From Macrolepiota albuminosa (lineage: Eukaryota; Basidiomycota; Agaricomycetes; Agaricales; Agaricaceae): DNA of 64,000 bases. Of this stretch, positions 53,637-64,000 are shown piece after piece. The stretch lies in assembly GCA_027475525.1 (NCBI GenBank), contig JAMWFC010000054.1, positions 868,001-932,000 of the forward strand, read 5' to 3'. The notes under the pieces are model-generated. The model had not been told where the DNA came from. It made no database searches and saw nothing but the letters and a program-made list of their open reading frames with translations. Position 1 is the stretch's first letter. Each line of letters starts with the position of its first letter. A program made the position numbers and the translations under genes.

Positions 53637-54331
53637 TAATTTAATTTAATTAATATTTACCTATAAATAATTATATACATGCTGCTTGATAAGCAGCTTA
53701 TTTTGTGTTTATATCTACTTAGTCAATAGACTAGACTGATCTGATTCTGTGCAGTGTGAACCTTAAGCTCTTACAAAACCATAACTTTGTTACATTTTTT
53801 TGAATCTGCCAGCTAGGATCTATTGCCTAGCATCTGATGTCAGTTGCAGAGTTCATTGACAGAACTCTATCAGCTGCTTGAGCTTTTTACACAGCCATAC
53901 CATGCAAATTTCTAACAAGGGAATAATGAGTAACTCTGTTCCTACAGTGACAATGGACAGTGGGTGCATTGCCCATGACCTACAGAAAGATCCAGTAAAG
54001 ATCTAGGACATGCAGGCATTATTAGTAGGCTGGGGAGTGCCCAAGGCTTGAGATTGAGGTTGAAGTTCTAACCTGCCCAGGAAAGATGGTGAGGCCTGGA
54101 AAGCTGAGAGCTCATTACATGAGAGCCAGCAGCAGCCATGGGACAAGATGCCTGGAGGACTAACTCCTCTAACTACTCAGTTGTCTGGAGGACCTAGACA
54201 GTCCAGCTAATTGGCATCCAAAGGACTCCAGGAAGAGGTCAGGCAGCCAACAGGCACTGATGATGCCAACTATGGTGAGTGTGCTAGATGTTATGCAGTA
54301 CAACACCATCTCCAGTGCCTGGCATGTATAG
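53637..54331. other. LTR Y remnant and unassigned sequence
   Basis: 53690-53770 resembles LTR Y at 43330-43420, so the Helitron landed in or near an old LTR Y. The rest (to 54331) includes the 3' flank of LTR X4 and has no recognisable gene. Confidence 0.4.
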
Positions 54332-54775
54332 TGTGTGAGGAGTTCTGACAGGGTTCCGGTATGCTCAAGCTAATATAATAAGACAGCATGTTAGAAAATA
54401 GTGCTTCTGACATTACTTAGTAAACTATAAGCTCTGTAATTCAGACAAAGATATTGCAAAAAGAAGAAATAGTGCAATAAGATGTGCCTGTAGATGGCAC
54501 CCTAAATGATGAACACAATGGAGACAATGCTAGTGCCCAACTTAGTGATGAAGTTAGGTCAAGCTAGCATGATTTAAACACTGAGAGTAGCGGTAAGCTA
54601 AGGAGTTACAATTCATTGTTATTTACATGTTGAGTAGCTATCTTTTATACTATGTGCTACTGTATCTTGGAAACAAGTCCATCTGCAGTGCTACCAATTA
54701 GCACCTCTTCTTGTGGTTACAGCTAATGGCAACCTGTCAATGGTGACCAGCAGCACATAGGTGATGGTGATCAAC
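54332..54775 (-). repeat. LTR X4, partial
   Basis: Begins with TGTGTGAGGAG (the LTR end in reverse) and matches X1 and X2 for about 440 bp before switching to the sequence found internal to X2. Confidence 0.6.
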
Positions 54776-54852
54776 AGTAATGATGCTAACTGGGGTTGGG
54801 TGTGCTGGACATTACATGGTACAACACTGTCTCCAGCGCCTGGCATGCATAG

Positions 54853-55841
54853 TGTGTGAGGAGTCCTGACAGAGTCCCAGTATGCTTGAGCAAATGTTAT
54901 AAGATGATGTGCTTGATGATAGCACCTTGGATGCTACCTAGCAAACTGTAAGTGCCATAGCTTAGGCAAAGATATTGGAAAGAGAAAGAATAGCGCAATA
55001 CAATATGTTTGTAGGTGGTACCATAAACAACAAAGACAATAGAGACAAGGCTAGCATCTAACTTAGTGATGAGGTTAGGTTAAGCTAGCATGAATTAAAT
55101 GCTGAGTGTAACTGGGTGCTCAATGGATTATGATTTGTTGTTGTATACATGTGAAGTAGCTATTTTTTATACTATACACTACTGTACTTTTAAAATGAGT
55201 CAATTTGTAGCGCTACCAATTAGCGCCTTTCCTTGTGGTCCTAGCCAACGGCAACCTGTCAACAGCAATCAGCAGCACATGGATAATGGCAACTAATGGC
55301 ATTATAGTTCATTGGCCATGGCAACTCTAAACTGACTTAGAATTGTATGAGTCTGCTCACTTTTTAGTGTAATTCCAATTGGCCAGGCTCCTCTGGGATA
55401 TGGTCAGAAAATTCTTGACAGATGCCATGAGCGCTAATATTAGCACTAAACATTGTATCAATTTCTGATAGGTTAAAATGTCAGGTTTGAGTATATCCTG
55501 TGCCATCGTCATTGATTCATTAGACTTCTGATTGAGGTGCCTTGTCAAATGGCAGTGCCTAATGCTAACCCCTTTTGAAATTGATCAGAGTTTGGTCAGA
55601 GTCACCTTTCTGCCATCATGCTAGCATTATAAGTTCTGAGTCTTCTAAATCCTTGAAGACAATGGATAGTATGTGCTGAAGGACTGATAAATGGTGGTTG
55701 AGACTAATAAGTAGAACCTGTAATAAGAGCCAAAGCCAGAGATGTTCTGTGTCCAAGAAGGTCGCTAGAGTCTCCAGTATGTCAAGTGTTGATAGACCTA
55801 TAGCATCCCTTGATGTGCTCAGCCCAAGTAGAAGCCTATCA
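54853..55841 (-). repeat. LTR X2, full length
   Basis: 989 bp; on the - strand from TGATAGGCTTCTACTTGGG to CTCACACA. Reverse-orientation homologue of X1. It directly abuts a partial copy (X3) instead of a polypurine tract. Confidence 0.7.
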
Positions 55842-56382
55842 ACGGTGTTACAGCCTATTGGCCATGATGACTCTAAAATTACTTAAAATTGTATAAGTCT
55901 GCTCACTTTTTAATGTAAGTCCAATTGGCCAGGCCACTCTGAGGTATGGTCAGAAAATCCTCAACAGATGCTATGAGTGCTAACTCTGGCACTAAACATT
56001 GTACCTCTTTCTGATAGGTCAAAATGTCAGGCTTTAGTTTATCCTGTCTTATCATCATTAATTCTCCTGATTGAGGTGCCTCAATAAATAGCAGCACCTA
56101 ATGCTAACTCTTTTCAGAATTGGTCAGAGTTTGGTCAAAGTCACCTCCCCATCATTGTGCTAGTGCTATGAGTTTTGAGTCTTTTGAGTCCTCCAAGTCC
56201 ATGAGTATTGAGTAGTGAGTGGCTGGTGAATGTTGTTTGAAACTACCAAGTGAAGCCTGTATTGAGGAGCCAAAAGCCAGAGATGTTCTAAGTCCAGAGA
56301 GGTTGCTTGAATCTTCAGATTAATGAGTGTAGGTAGGCCTGTAATGTCTCTTGATGCACTCAGCCTGAGTAGAAGCCTATCA
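55842..56382 (-). repeat. LTR X3, partial
   Basis: The 5' 541 bp of an LTR X (TGATAGGCTTCTACTCAGG start at 56382), joined head-to-tail to X2. Suggests an LTR inserted inside another, or recombination between LTRs. Confidence 0.65.
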
Positions 56383-56820
56383 GCACCTCAGGAACTACCA
56401 ACTTGTCAGTATGGGCTGGGGGATATATGCCCCAGAATGGGAATAGTGAGACCAGACAGGCTGCAATGAGCCTGTCTACTATCAGGATGATAGAGGCCTG
56501 CATAGAAGAAGTACCAGAGGAGGCTGCAATCATAGAAGCAGAGATTGCAGAAAATTGCTTTCCACATACTCCTGCCATAGACAAGGCCAAGGAGCCATCT
56601 GATGACCTTCCTGAAGAGGCCCTTGAGTCATCAACAGATGACAATGCTGGAGGAGAGGATCAGCAGTTGAAAACTGCTTAAACTGTGTGCTTGCAGGTGT
56701 TCTGGAATTTGCATCCAGAGGTGACAAAATTCACTGCTTAGGTGTGACTTGAGCATTATGCCTCAGCACACATAGTAGCACTTAATCAGCAAGGGCACAA
56801 TATGCCCAGTGTATTCAGTA
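56383..56820 (+). other. Unassigned stretch with an acidic 92-codon frame
   Basis: A + strand frame at 56403-56681 (Glu/Asp-rich, EEVPEEAAIIEAEIAEN) adjoins LTR X3. It could be a piece of an element's acidic linker. No family recognised. Confidence 0.25.
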
Positions 56821-57108
56821 CTAAATATACTGATTTGATCGTGCAGGTTCTGTTATTAAAACTTCAGATGTATTTGCAGCATAAGGCCACAAAGTACAAT
56901 CAGCCAAAATGTCATCAATTTGTGGCAGGGGAAAGTTATCAGTATCAGGAACAGTGCTTGCATTCAACCACCAATAATCATTCACCCAATGTGGTAGCAC
57001 CAACAGATCTGATTTAGGAATAATAAAGGACGAGCTTGAATACGGAGACAATGACGGACGTATTCTCCTTGCTGCTGCATGTTGGTCTATCAAGGTCTTC
57101 CACCTCAA
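56821..57108 (-). pseudogene. Reverse transcriptase fragment of another Gypsy family
   Basis: Contains SSSFIIPKSDLLVLPHWVND, YWWLNASTVPDTDNFPLPQI and DDILADC, the N-terminal RT blocks of a Tf/Ty3-like family distinct from A and C/D. No RT active site or other domain lies nearby, so only this piece survives. Confidence 0.75.
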
Positions 57109-58403
57109 GAAACTTTACAGTGTACTTTACAGTGTACCAAGGCACAGGATCACTCATCAGAACATCCAACCATTGTGGGCGTGAACAGGGACAAAAACAA
57201 TGGAAGCATGACGTGTACACCAGTACATGATTCCATTACATAGTCGGGGTAAAGCCATGCTGAATAGATGTACGTATGGGCTACAATCACGCGCAAGGGC
57301 GCAGATATACGAGGTGTGGTGATAATGCAACCATCACTGTCTGAAATGTCGGGACCCTCGACGCGACCTGACTCACCTGTTTTCGACAGAAGCTATTTTA
57401 ATGCCGTCCTTGGAATAAATTCCCATTGTCCTGTCAAATTCAGGGCTGTGAAGAACTGCTGCCGTCGTAATCTGCACATATTCTGCCTATATACACGCAT
57501 CAGGTGCTTGCTCTGCTTATGAAAAGGACCTGGCATGGTGGTCGTGAAAACGTGCCACACTGCTCAAAGCATAGGTTATTCAGAACTTGGTTGCTCCTTG
57601 AGGCATTCTCGAGGTCTTGAACATCCCCCCCGATGCATTAACTTCACCTTTCGAATGTCCACCCACAACAGTCATAAAATCTATTGTTGCGCTTTGAGTC
57701 ATGATAAATCTCATGTATCACGCGCGAGGGGATAAATCTACGGAGTTGGTAATGAAGGGCTGACGACTGAGGGCCAAGGACCACTTACAAGGTACCGATA
57801 TGTCTAAGAGAACAATGGCATTAAATGATGATCAGCTGTCAAAGGCATCTGGGACCCTCAATTCCAGACCTGACTCATTTTTCATGCGCCGAATCGGAGA
57901 CTGTGGGTATGTCGAAAGATTGGTTTCCCATTGTTTCATCCCATTGTTCCAGCAAATTGGGAACAATAGAGGATACATGTGGTGCCTACATGTGCGCATT
58001 AGGTACTGCGATTAGTACCGAGCGTACCTGCCACGCATGATAACTTGATCGTGCAGAAGATTGTGCGGCAAGTACAGAAAGTACGGCATCTATATGACAT
58101 GACCGCACGAATGTCTCCAAATCGTTCAAAGCAATTCACCAACTGTATTCACGTTGACTTTCTCGATTTGTACTTGATCAAGTTTTTCCAAGTTTTTCGA
58201 TATCCTCAAGTTTTACGTTGGTTTTGCTCGTATGTGGGTGTCCAGGAACGAGTGAGTAAGAAACAACTCAGACCTTGTGGACGCGCCCAAGGAAAGGAGG
58301 AAAAGGTACCAGAAAGAATAAAGAGTTGTGGACCACTTGTCAGGCAGGGAAGGGACCCATCAGCACGTGGATCGAACGGTGATCTATTGAATAATCGACC
58401 ATC
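57109..58403. other. Intergenic region upstream of the CR gene
   Basis: Only short frames are present (60-120 codons). Two stretches (about 57340-57385 and 57845-57890) share GGGACCCTC..GACCTGACTCA, hinting at an old duplication. No gene can be supported. Confidence 0.35.
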
Positions 58404-58435
58404 GTTAGCGGTATAGTATATAAAATGGTTACTTT
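58404..58435 (+). promoter_or_regulatory. Core promoter (TATA) of the CR gene
   Basis: TATATAAAAT at 58417-58426, about 30-40 bp before the ATG. The surrounding 30 bp closely match the TATA region of LTR X1 (42217-42246). Confidence 0.6.
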
Positions 58436-58457
58436 CTAAGAATACTCACATCCTCCC

Positions 58458-61400
58458 ATGTCTACAAGGCAAACTCGTTCATCGGCCAAACGAGCCAAAC
58501 AGGACTCTAACACTGACTCGTCGGCAGCGTCACAAGTCGAGGCTGCTCAACAGCTGTTTCGTCGAGTCAGGACCCGCCAGACGTACGACGAACTGATGTC
58601 TTTGATGTCCTCCGAAGAATCTTTTCAACAAATCGAAGCTTTTTATACGCCAATCTTTAAAGAACTCGCCGAGATCTTCGTTGGCAGAGACGACATACCA
58701 GTGCCGCCAGGAGAGAGTCATAGCAGTCATTTTCTTACTCTGCTCTCGCCAAATTGGGAGAGTACGCAGGAGGAGAGGGTGAAAGCACGTATTGCAACAA
58801 TGGCTTTAATTCGTTACAGTTCGTCCTTCATATCCTCCGCCATTCCTGTGACTCACTTCTCAATAGTCAAAGCAGAAAACGAGAAACGTCCTCAAACTTC
58901 TCATCAAACTTACACGCCAAGCACCGGTGAGTGTTCAAAGCAGCTCTGTTCTCGTCCTCGTGTACTAAGAAGAAACGCTTGTCTCAGAGGTCTTGGTCGC
59001 GGTGGAAAATGCTTGGAAGACGGGCTATGTGGGCGATAACCACCGTCTATTACAACGAGCCATAAACAACATGTGCTCCTCCCCCCGCTTCGACAAACCT
59101 TACGGAAACTTTCTTGCCATCATTCAGGGATCAGGAACCGGTAAATCTCGACTAATGGACCAGCTCTCCCAGTCTCTTTTCGCGATTCCGATAATCCTGA
59201 GACCCCGAACAGACAAATCAGGTGCTTTGCTTGCTTCGTATAATGCATCAATTCTGACCTCACGACGAAGGCTACCCACTTGGCGATTATGCGAATGGAA
59301 AACCGCTAGTCGGTTTCTTCTGCGGATTCGAATCAATGCCAGCACTCCATGTTCAGCGCCGCTATCTGCTGTTTTTACTGCAGGCCGTCGCCAGTGCTGA
59401 AGACTGGATCGATCAAGAGAAGGAGAAGGGGTGTAAGACCGAAGATCTTGCTGCGAAATGGCACAAGCATATTGGTAATCCTCAGAGCGTCAACCGCATG
59501 AAGATGTATACTAAGGCGGTTGACATGAGTAAACCTGCGGAAAGATTCAAAGACATTTTGAACGAGGATGTCTCATTTGAGGATATTCAAAGGAAAGGTC
59601 TGTGGGTATTTGGTCAGCCGTGAAGAATCTGGTGCTGATATTGTTTCCCAGTAACGACCTTCCTGGCCAAAGTTTCGAAGAAAATCAGACCTGAGGGGAA
59701 TGGTTCAGGACCTGCTTTCATCTTCTATTTCGATGAAGCGCATCATCTTACCAAGGCCACGGTAACACCTGAAGAGGCACCGAAACGCACAGCTTATCAG
59801 TGCCTTTGCAAAGCCTTCACCTACATGAAGAAAGCGCCAGTCTTTGCACTATTCCTTTCGACATATTCACGTCTGTCTGAGTTTGCCCCGAGTGCACGAA
59901 ATTTCTGGTCTTCTCGCCCCGAGTCGTCCCAGTCTGCAGAAAGCGACGATAATATAAATGCCCCTTTTGTTGAACTCCCTTTTGATGTCTGGAAGGAACC
60001 GATCCTTGTGACCGAAGGTGCTCATTCCTCTGAGGAAATATGTTCATTGAAGTTCATGGCGCGATTTGGCCGTCCGCTGTAAGCCACATATTTTTTTATT
60101 TTGTGCCATATCTGTTCACTCAAACTGTGTATTCCAGGTTTTGGGCACTTTTGGAAAAGTCGCAGGGAGAAGATGAACAGTTCACGATGGATTACGCCAT
60201 GCAGAAATTGGAATTACGTCTTGAGGATACAACCCGGGATAAACTTCACGATTACCCGCTTAAAGAGCTGATTCCGCCTCTTGCCGTTCGTGTTGATCTG
60301 ACCTTCGAGTCTAACCGAGACGAAGCCGTTTTACTCGAAGGACTCCTCGTCGCCAGCAGCATGCGAACTGTGTACTCCGTTCCACAACATCGACAGTATC
60401 TCCGTGGTGGATACTCATCCGAACCTTTCGTGGCAGAGGCGGCTTCTCGTTCGATATTCAAAAAATGTCAGGTCAAAGTATTGGGAACGGATCCCAAAGA
60501 GCTAGAGTGGTCAAAAGAGATAATCGACAGGATCATAGCAGTATACAAGCATGACGTACCATTTGCAATCTCAGCGTGGCTTGACAAGGGGCTGATCGAG
60601 AAGGGACAGAGAGGGGAACTGGTTGCGAGGATACTCTGCATTCTGGCCCACGACATCGCGATCTTGAAGGACCCGTCCCTTGAGGGCACCTTAGTCAAAG
60701 ATGATATCTCGTTCAGCAAGATGGTTCCCGTCGTCGACTTTCTCCGTGCTCTCATTCCGAAGGAGGACATCGAGTCAGTTCTTGGAGCGAAAGTGGTAAA
60801 CAAGCGAGGAGATACGACGACGCTCGAAGAAGCGTTCAAAAACGCGTTTGTGCATTTCACGCAGTTCGTCAAAGCAGGCGACGAGTTGACGATCACCGAT
60901 GAAGCTGTCTACTTGCTTTTTGTACGTGGCGCGGTAATCCAAGGCTACCTGAATATGGATCAAGCAGACTTTCTTATTCCTGTGTGGATTTGCAGCGAAG
61001 AGAATCCACAACCAAACCGGTGGAGTATGACCGCAATCTTTATTCAAGTGAAGAACAGGGTCAGGCGCGCGCGGATTGACATTGACGCCCAGGAGACCTT
61101 TAAGTTCTTCAGCCAGACTCAGACGGGCGCGCACAAAGAACGCCCGTATATTACTATCGGGATGGAACTTGGTATTCTGAATCCTAAGTCGCCTGGAATC
61201 AAGGTTTTCTCAATCGAACTCGAGCAAGAATTGCGGCCAAGGCGTTCCGCTCCTTTCATTTACCCACGCTACCATCTAATCATTACGGGATGTTGCAAAC
61301 GGGCGTACAATGTCGTTGGTGAATTTCCTTACTCCGGTCTTTTGGCACAGAAGGATATGTTGGCAGAACATCCGCGAACTGAAGACGAGTTCCTTAATGC

Positions 61401-61536
61401 GATCCGGCGGATGAAGCCTTACTGGAAAGCTCCATCGTCGTATGATTGGGCAAATATGAAGAACGGAAGTCGCATTGGTGCTCATGTCATTGAGGACCAG
61501 CACGCGGAAACAGTCATGGACTTACGACGCCGATAA
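58458..61536 (+). CDS. Crinkler-type (CR) P-loop NTPase fused to a REase-like nuclease
   Basis: Five exons: 58458-58926, 58988-59221, 59271-59597, 59652-60078 and 60138-61536, joined by GT..AG introns of 49-61 bp that keep frame; 951 residues, no internal stop. A short Ser/Lys-rich N-terminus without signal peptide is followed by a helical region and the NTPase core: Walker A AIIQGSGTGKSR (about 202-211) and Walker B FIFYFDEAHHL (about 366-376). The C-terminal half has GELVARIL and later FLIPVWICSEE and AIFIQVKNR, the E .. D .. QxK-like pattern expected of restriction-endonuclease-fold domains of CR proteins. Such proteins are widespread in basidiomycetes and other eukaryotes; roles proposed for the family include inter-organism conflict or host genome defence. 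The exact role here is unknown. Nuclease assignment is inference from spacing. Confidence 0.8.
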
Positions 61537-62448
61537 CTCCGATGCGTGAATGTTTACGAATTCTCAGACAAAGAGGTCGGAGCTAATTGACGAAGCTGTT
61601 TGCTGATCGTTGATAGCTAACACTCAGTAGTCGTACTGCTCATGTTAAATACTACTACCAATGCTATTCATGCATCTCATTGTCTATTCTTTACAGTGAC
61701 CTACTCGTTCGTTACTACTAGATACCATTGAAGAAATACCTCATTCAGAATGTCTTCAATATTTTCAGCAGTTGATTGCCTCATGAAGTCGTTTGGTGTT
61801 AAGAGGTTAGCCCTCGCACCTTGTTTTTTTTTTCCTTTCATCAAATCATCTTTCTGCGAAGGCAACGGTGTTACTTCATGGATCACGGACATTCGCTTGC
61901 TCGTCGTATTTTATTTGACTTGTTTTTCCAGCGCATCTAATAACATAGATGGTATTGACCGTGGAGGCAGTTGGCCGCAATTTCGACACAACTTGATGAA
62001 ACGGGCGGAATCGTGAGTCCAACCTCTCCTCAGGTATCAAGGAACAAAGCACGTTCGGTTGAAGGTTGTCTAAAACGCCAATGCATCATCCAACACAACT
62101 AAGATCATACGGTGTCAGAAGAAGAGTGCCATGTTCATCTTTAGACGTGATTTATTTCAGCCACGCCTCAATCTTTGAAATAAAATAAAATGTAAAGTCT
62201 TTCTTGAATTAAATATCAAGGATCTCGTCGTGCTCACACGTACTGGCAAGTCCCTGCGTGACCCTCCTGGGAAAAAACACGACAAACATCTGGAAAACAG
62301 TTCGTCAAACTTCCCAGGGACTAGTACCTAAACCACCACACGATTTTTTGAACAACGATGGGCAACATTCTTTTCCGGTTCGACTTTCTGCCGTTCTTCT
62401 CCCTAACTCATTTTACACCAAGACTTTGATTGTCCCTTTCAATGATGC
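61537..62448. other. Region downstream of the CR gene
   Basis: An 88-codon + strand frame (61750-62016) and a 63-codon - strand frame overlap here; neither has a recognisable domain. Otherwise A/T-rich intergenic sequence. Confidence 0.3.
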
Positions 62449-62646
62449 ATGGATAGTTGTTGCTCGGACTGTGCGCCTTGTAGGGCCGAATCCGAGCTGT
62501 GCACGGCTACAGATATGGACCAAAGCAGGTGCTATCTCTTTTGCTCCGGCTGTCTCAAAAGTCAAAACTGCAGAACGTTATGCATGGCGTGCTTCTGTCT
62601 GTGTGTCTTTTCCCGCTTGTATCCATCTAATCAGTACGACTTATGA
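62449..62646 (+). CDS. Small Cys-rich ORF
   Basis: 65 residues from an ATG at 62449, of which 13 are Cys, starting MDSCCSDCAPCRAES and including CSGCLKSQNC and CMACFCLC. No signal peptide is evident. The Cys spacing suggests metal binding, but it is not a pattern I can assign to a family. An overlapping 133-codon frame (62258-62659) is an alternative reading, so this is only a candidate. Confidence 0.3.
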   Translation: MDSCCSDCAPCRAESELCTATDMDQSRCYLFCSGCLKSQNCRTLCMACFCLCVFSRLYPSNQYDL

Positions 62647-62659
62647 AGACAAACCGTGA

Positions 62660-63167
62660 GCAACAAGTTGAACCTTCGTGGCACATTCATCGAGGATCCA
62701 GCCTAATGATGCACGTTTGTATGTAGGTAGTGATATAAGAAATTCAGGAGTATTTCTACAGTGTGCAGACGATTCACACAGTCAACTTCTATAAGCTAGG
62801 ATAATGCAATGTTCGCTTTGGTTACAGTAATAGACGTTTCTACATAGGTTAGCTTCTAGTTGACAATTTTGGTACATGTGGGTTCACATGAATAGATTTG
62901 CTGCGCACCGCAGGGAAATGCTGCATATGCGCTACGTCTGGGGCTCGGGCGTTCTCGGTTCTATCTGTTTCTGCCTGAGGTCTGTCTATGCCTATACCCA
63001 CTAAAACCCTGCATGCCTCTTTCCACTTTCTGCTCGGGGGCCTTCCCGTACATTCAGTCAACAGTAAACCTATTTACTAAAAAAAAAAATACAGTAAATA
63101 AGTTTAAATGACACATCCATAAATCTAGTATACTAAATAATTCACAGAAAAAAATCATTTGAGAATA
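62660..63167. other. Intergenic region
   Basis: No supported gene. An A-run at 63081-63090 and an A/T-rich stretch just right of it may belong to the 3' end of the - strand gene at 63168. Confidence 0.35.
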
Positions 63168-64000
63168 TCACCGCCACGAACCCAAACCACGACAGGCAGC
63201 CGGGGCGCTTGTAAGGTTCATCAATGAGCTTTTGGGCCGAGGCTTTGCCCTTGGTATCATCGTTGGTGGCGATGTCGTTGGTGACGGGCTTGACGGACGT
63301 GCAATGGCACATGCCACATCAGCGCCAGTCTGAAGAGGTGATTCTAACTCAGGGGACAAAGAGATAGTACAAGACTGAACTGCAGGAGCGATTTCTGAAG
63401 AAGCAGGCGGAGAAGAAGAAGAACTCGTAGAAGGGGTCTCTGAAAAGTTAAAAGAATGAGAAGAGGAAGAGGAGGAAGAAGGATCAAGGGGTTCGTGCAG
63501 CTCGCTCTTCGAAGCGGCGAGCCGAGCGTCGAATTGTTTCTTCAATTCTATCATGCGCGTACGCATTTCTTCCGTGACGACCCAATCGTCCTCGACGTCC
63601 GGCTGGCCAGGGAGATCCGCGTCATTCAGAAGATCGTCTTCGTCTCTCCAGCTTGTTTCAGGGAATATCTCATCAAGCAGCATGGACACAGATGGCTCGA
63701 GAACGCTGTAATCGTCCGAAGCGCTTACTGGCTCTTCTAGCGGCTCTCGACCGACCCCTCCTAGATCGATGAAGACGTCTAGGAGGTTATCGCTGCTTCT
63801 ACCTAACCGCGAGATATCCTCTGGGGTGGCGGTCGACCAAAAGAAGGACATGAATTCGTTATCTTCCCTGTAGGCAGGATCTAGTTCACGTATGGACATG
63901 AGCGGACTAGAGGGACGCGGCGTAGGGAAACTAGTCGATGGTCTCAAAAGGTCATCGTCGATAGCGGAGAGATTTAGCGGGAGTAGGTTGATGTCGTCGT
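63168..64000 (-). CDS. Unrecognised Ser-rich acidic protein, 5' end outside window
   Basis: The - strand frame is open from the window edge to a TGA at 63168 (about 277 codons). Acidic N-terminal part (SVSMLLDEIFPETSWRDEDD, ADLPGQPDVEDDWVV), a helical segment EEMRTRMIELKKQFDARLA, then a Ser-rich low-complexity run and a Pro/Ser tail. No catalytic domain. It could be a regulatory or scaffold protein; no family recognised. No transposon features, so it is probably a host gene. The start and any upstream introns are not visible. Confidence 0.55.
   Translation of the reverse strand, partial: DDINLLPLNLSAIDDDLLRPSTSFPTPRPSSPLMSIRELDPAYREDNEFMSFFWSTATPEDISRLGRSSDNLLDVFIDLGGVGREPLEEPVSASDDYSVLEPSVSMLLDEIFPETSWRDEDDLLNDADLPGQPDVEDDWVVTEEMRTRMIELKKQFDARLAASKSELHEPLDPSSSSSSSHSFNFSETPSTSSSSSPPASSEIAPAVQSCTISLSPELESPLQTGADVACAIARPSSPSPTTSPPTMIPRAKPRPKSSLMNLTSAPAACRGLGSWR

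Noticed and set aside
57268..58416. Several 60-120 codon frames upstream of the CR gene
   Set aside because: No recognisable motif and no splice-consistent joining into a longer protein.
61750..62016. 88-codon + strand ORF after the CR gene
   Set aside because: No domain, a poly-T run inside, and a competing frame on the other strand; not enough to call a gene.
1..64000. tRNA, rRNA and riboswitch genes
   Set aside because: I looked for cloverleaf-like and conserved rRNA stretches and saw none; a tRNAscan or Infernal run would be decisive.

Overview
The window looks like a transposon-dense stretch of a filamentous basidiomycete genome (probably Agaricomycetes; genus not determined). The evidence is introns of about 44-60 bp with GT..AG borders, several Ty3/Gypsy chromovirus-like LTR retrotransposons nested in one another, a Helitron encoding a Rep-Pif1 helicase protein, and a Crinkler-type (CR) NTPase-nuclease gene. 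No rRNA, tRNA or CRISPR was seen.

Layout. 1-6083: degraded + strand Gypsy copy (A1). 6084-13834: a second copy of the same family (A2) on the - strand, with both LTRs and a 5-bp target duplication CCATG. 14002-36546: a - strand Gypsy copy of another family (D) split by a younger relative (C, 21491-33233) that inserted into its gag zinc-knuckle region. 36547-38090: remnant of a third Gypsy family (E) whose 5' LTR cuts the start of a small gene. 38857-42545: 3' part of a further LTR element (X) containing a multi-exon gene on the antisense strand. 42546-45545: debris (LTR Y, a second E LTR, an A-type gag). 45612-53636: two head-to-tail Helitrons, the larger with an apparently intact spliced RepHel gene. 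53637-57108: more LTR Y, LTR X and reverse transcriptase debris. 58458-64000: normal gene territory with an apparently intact 951-residue CR-type gene, a small Cys-rich ORF and the end of a Ser-rich gene.

Main discovery candidate: elements C and D carry, between the integrase/chromodomain and the 3' LTR, a gene on the strand opposite to gag-pol. In C it is intact (four exons, 564 residues): Pro-rich N-terminus, paired C-x2-C-x6-C clusters, a basic patch and a coiled coil. A different LTR element, X, has an antisense multi-exon gene at the same position, with a similar paired Cys cluster. Because these genes run against the genomic RNA, their introns would survive retrotransposition.

Main caution: at least 26 places between 1 and 46.5 kb hold tandem direct duplications with a period of 77 bp (two vary by 1-2 bases), in unrelated sequences, and most frame breaks of element C fall on them. 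A constant length in unrelated sequence looks like un-collapsed k=77 overlaps from a short-read assembly rather than biology. Coding breaks at those points should not be read as real mutations.
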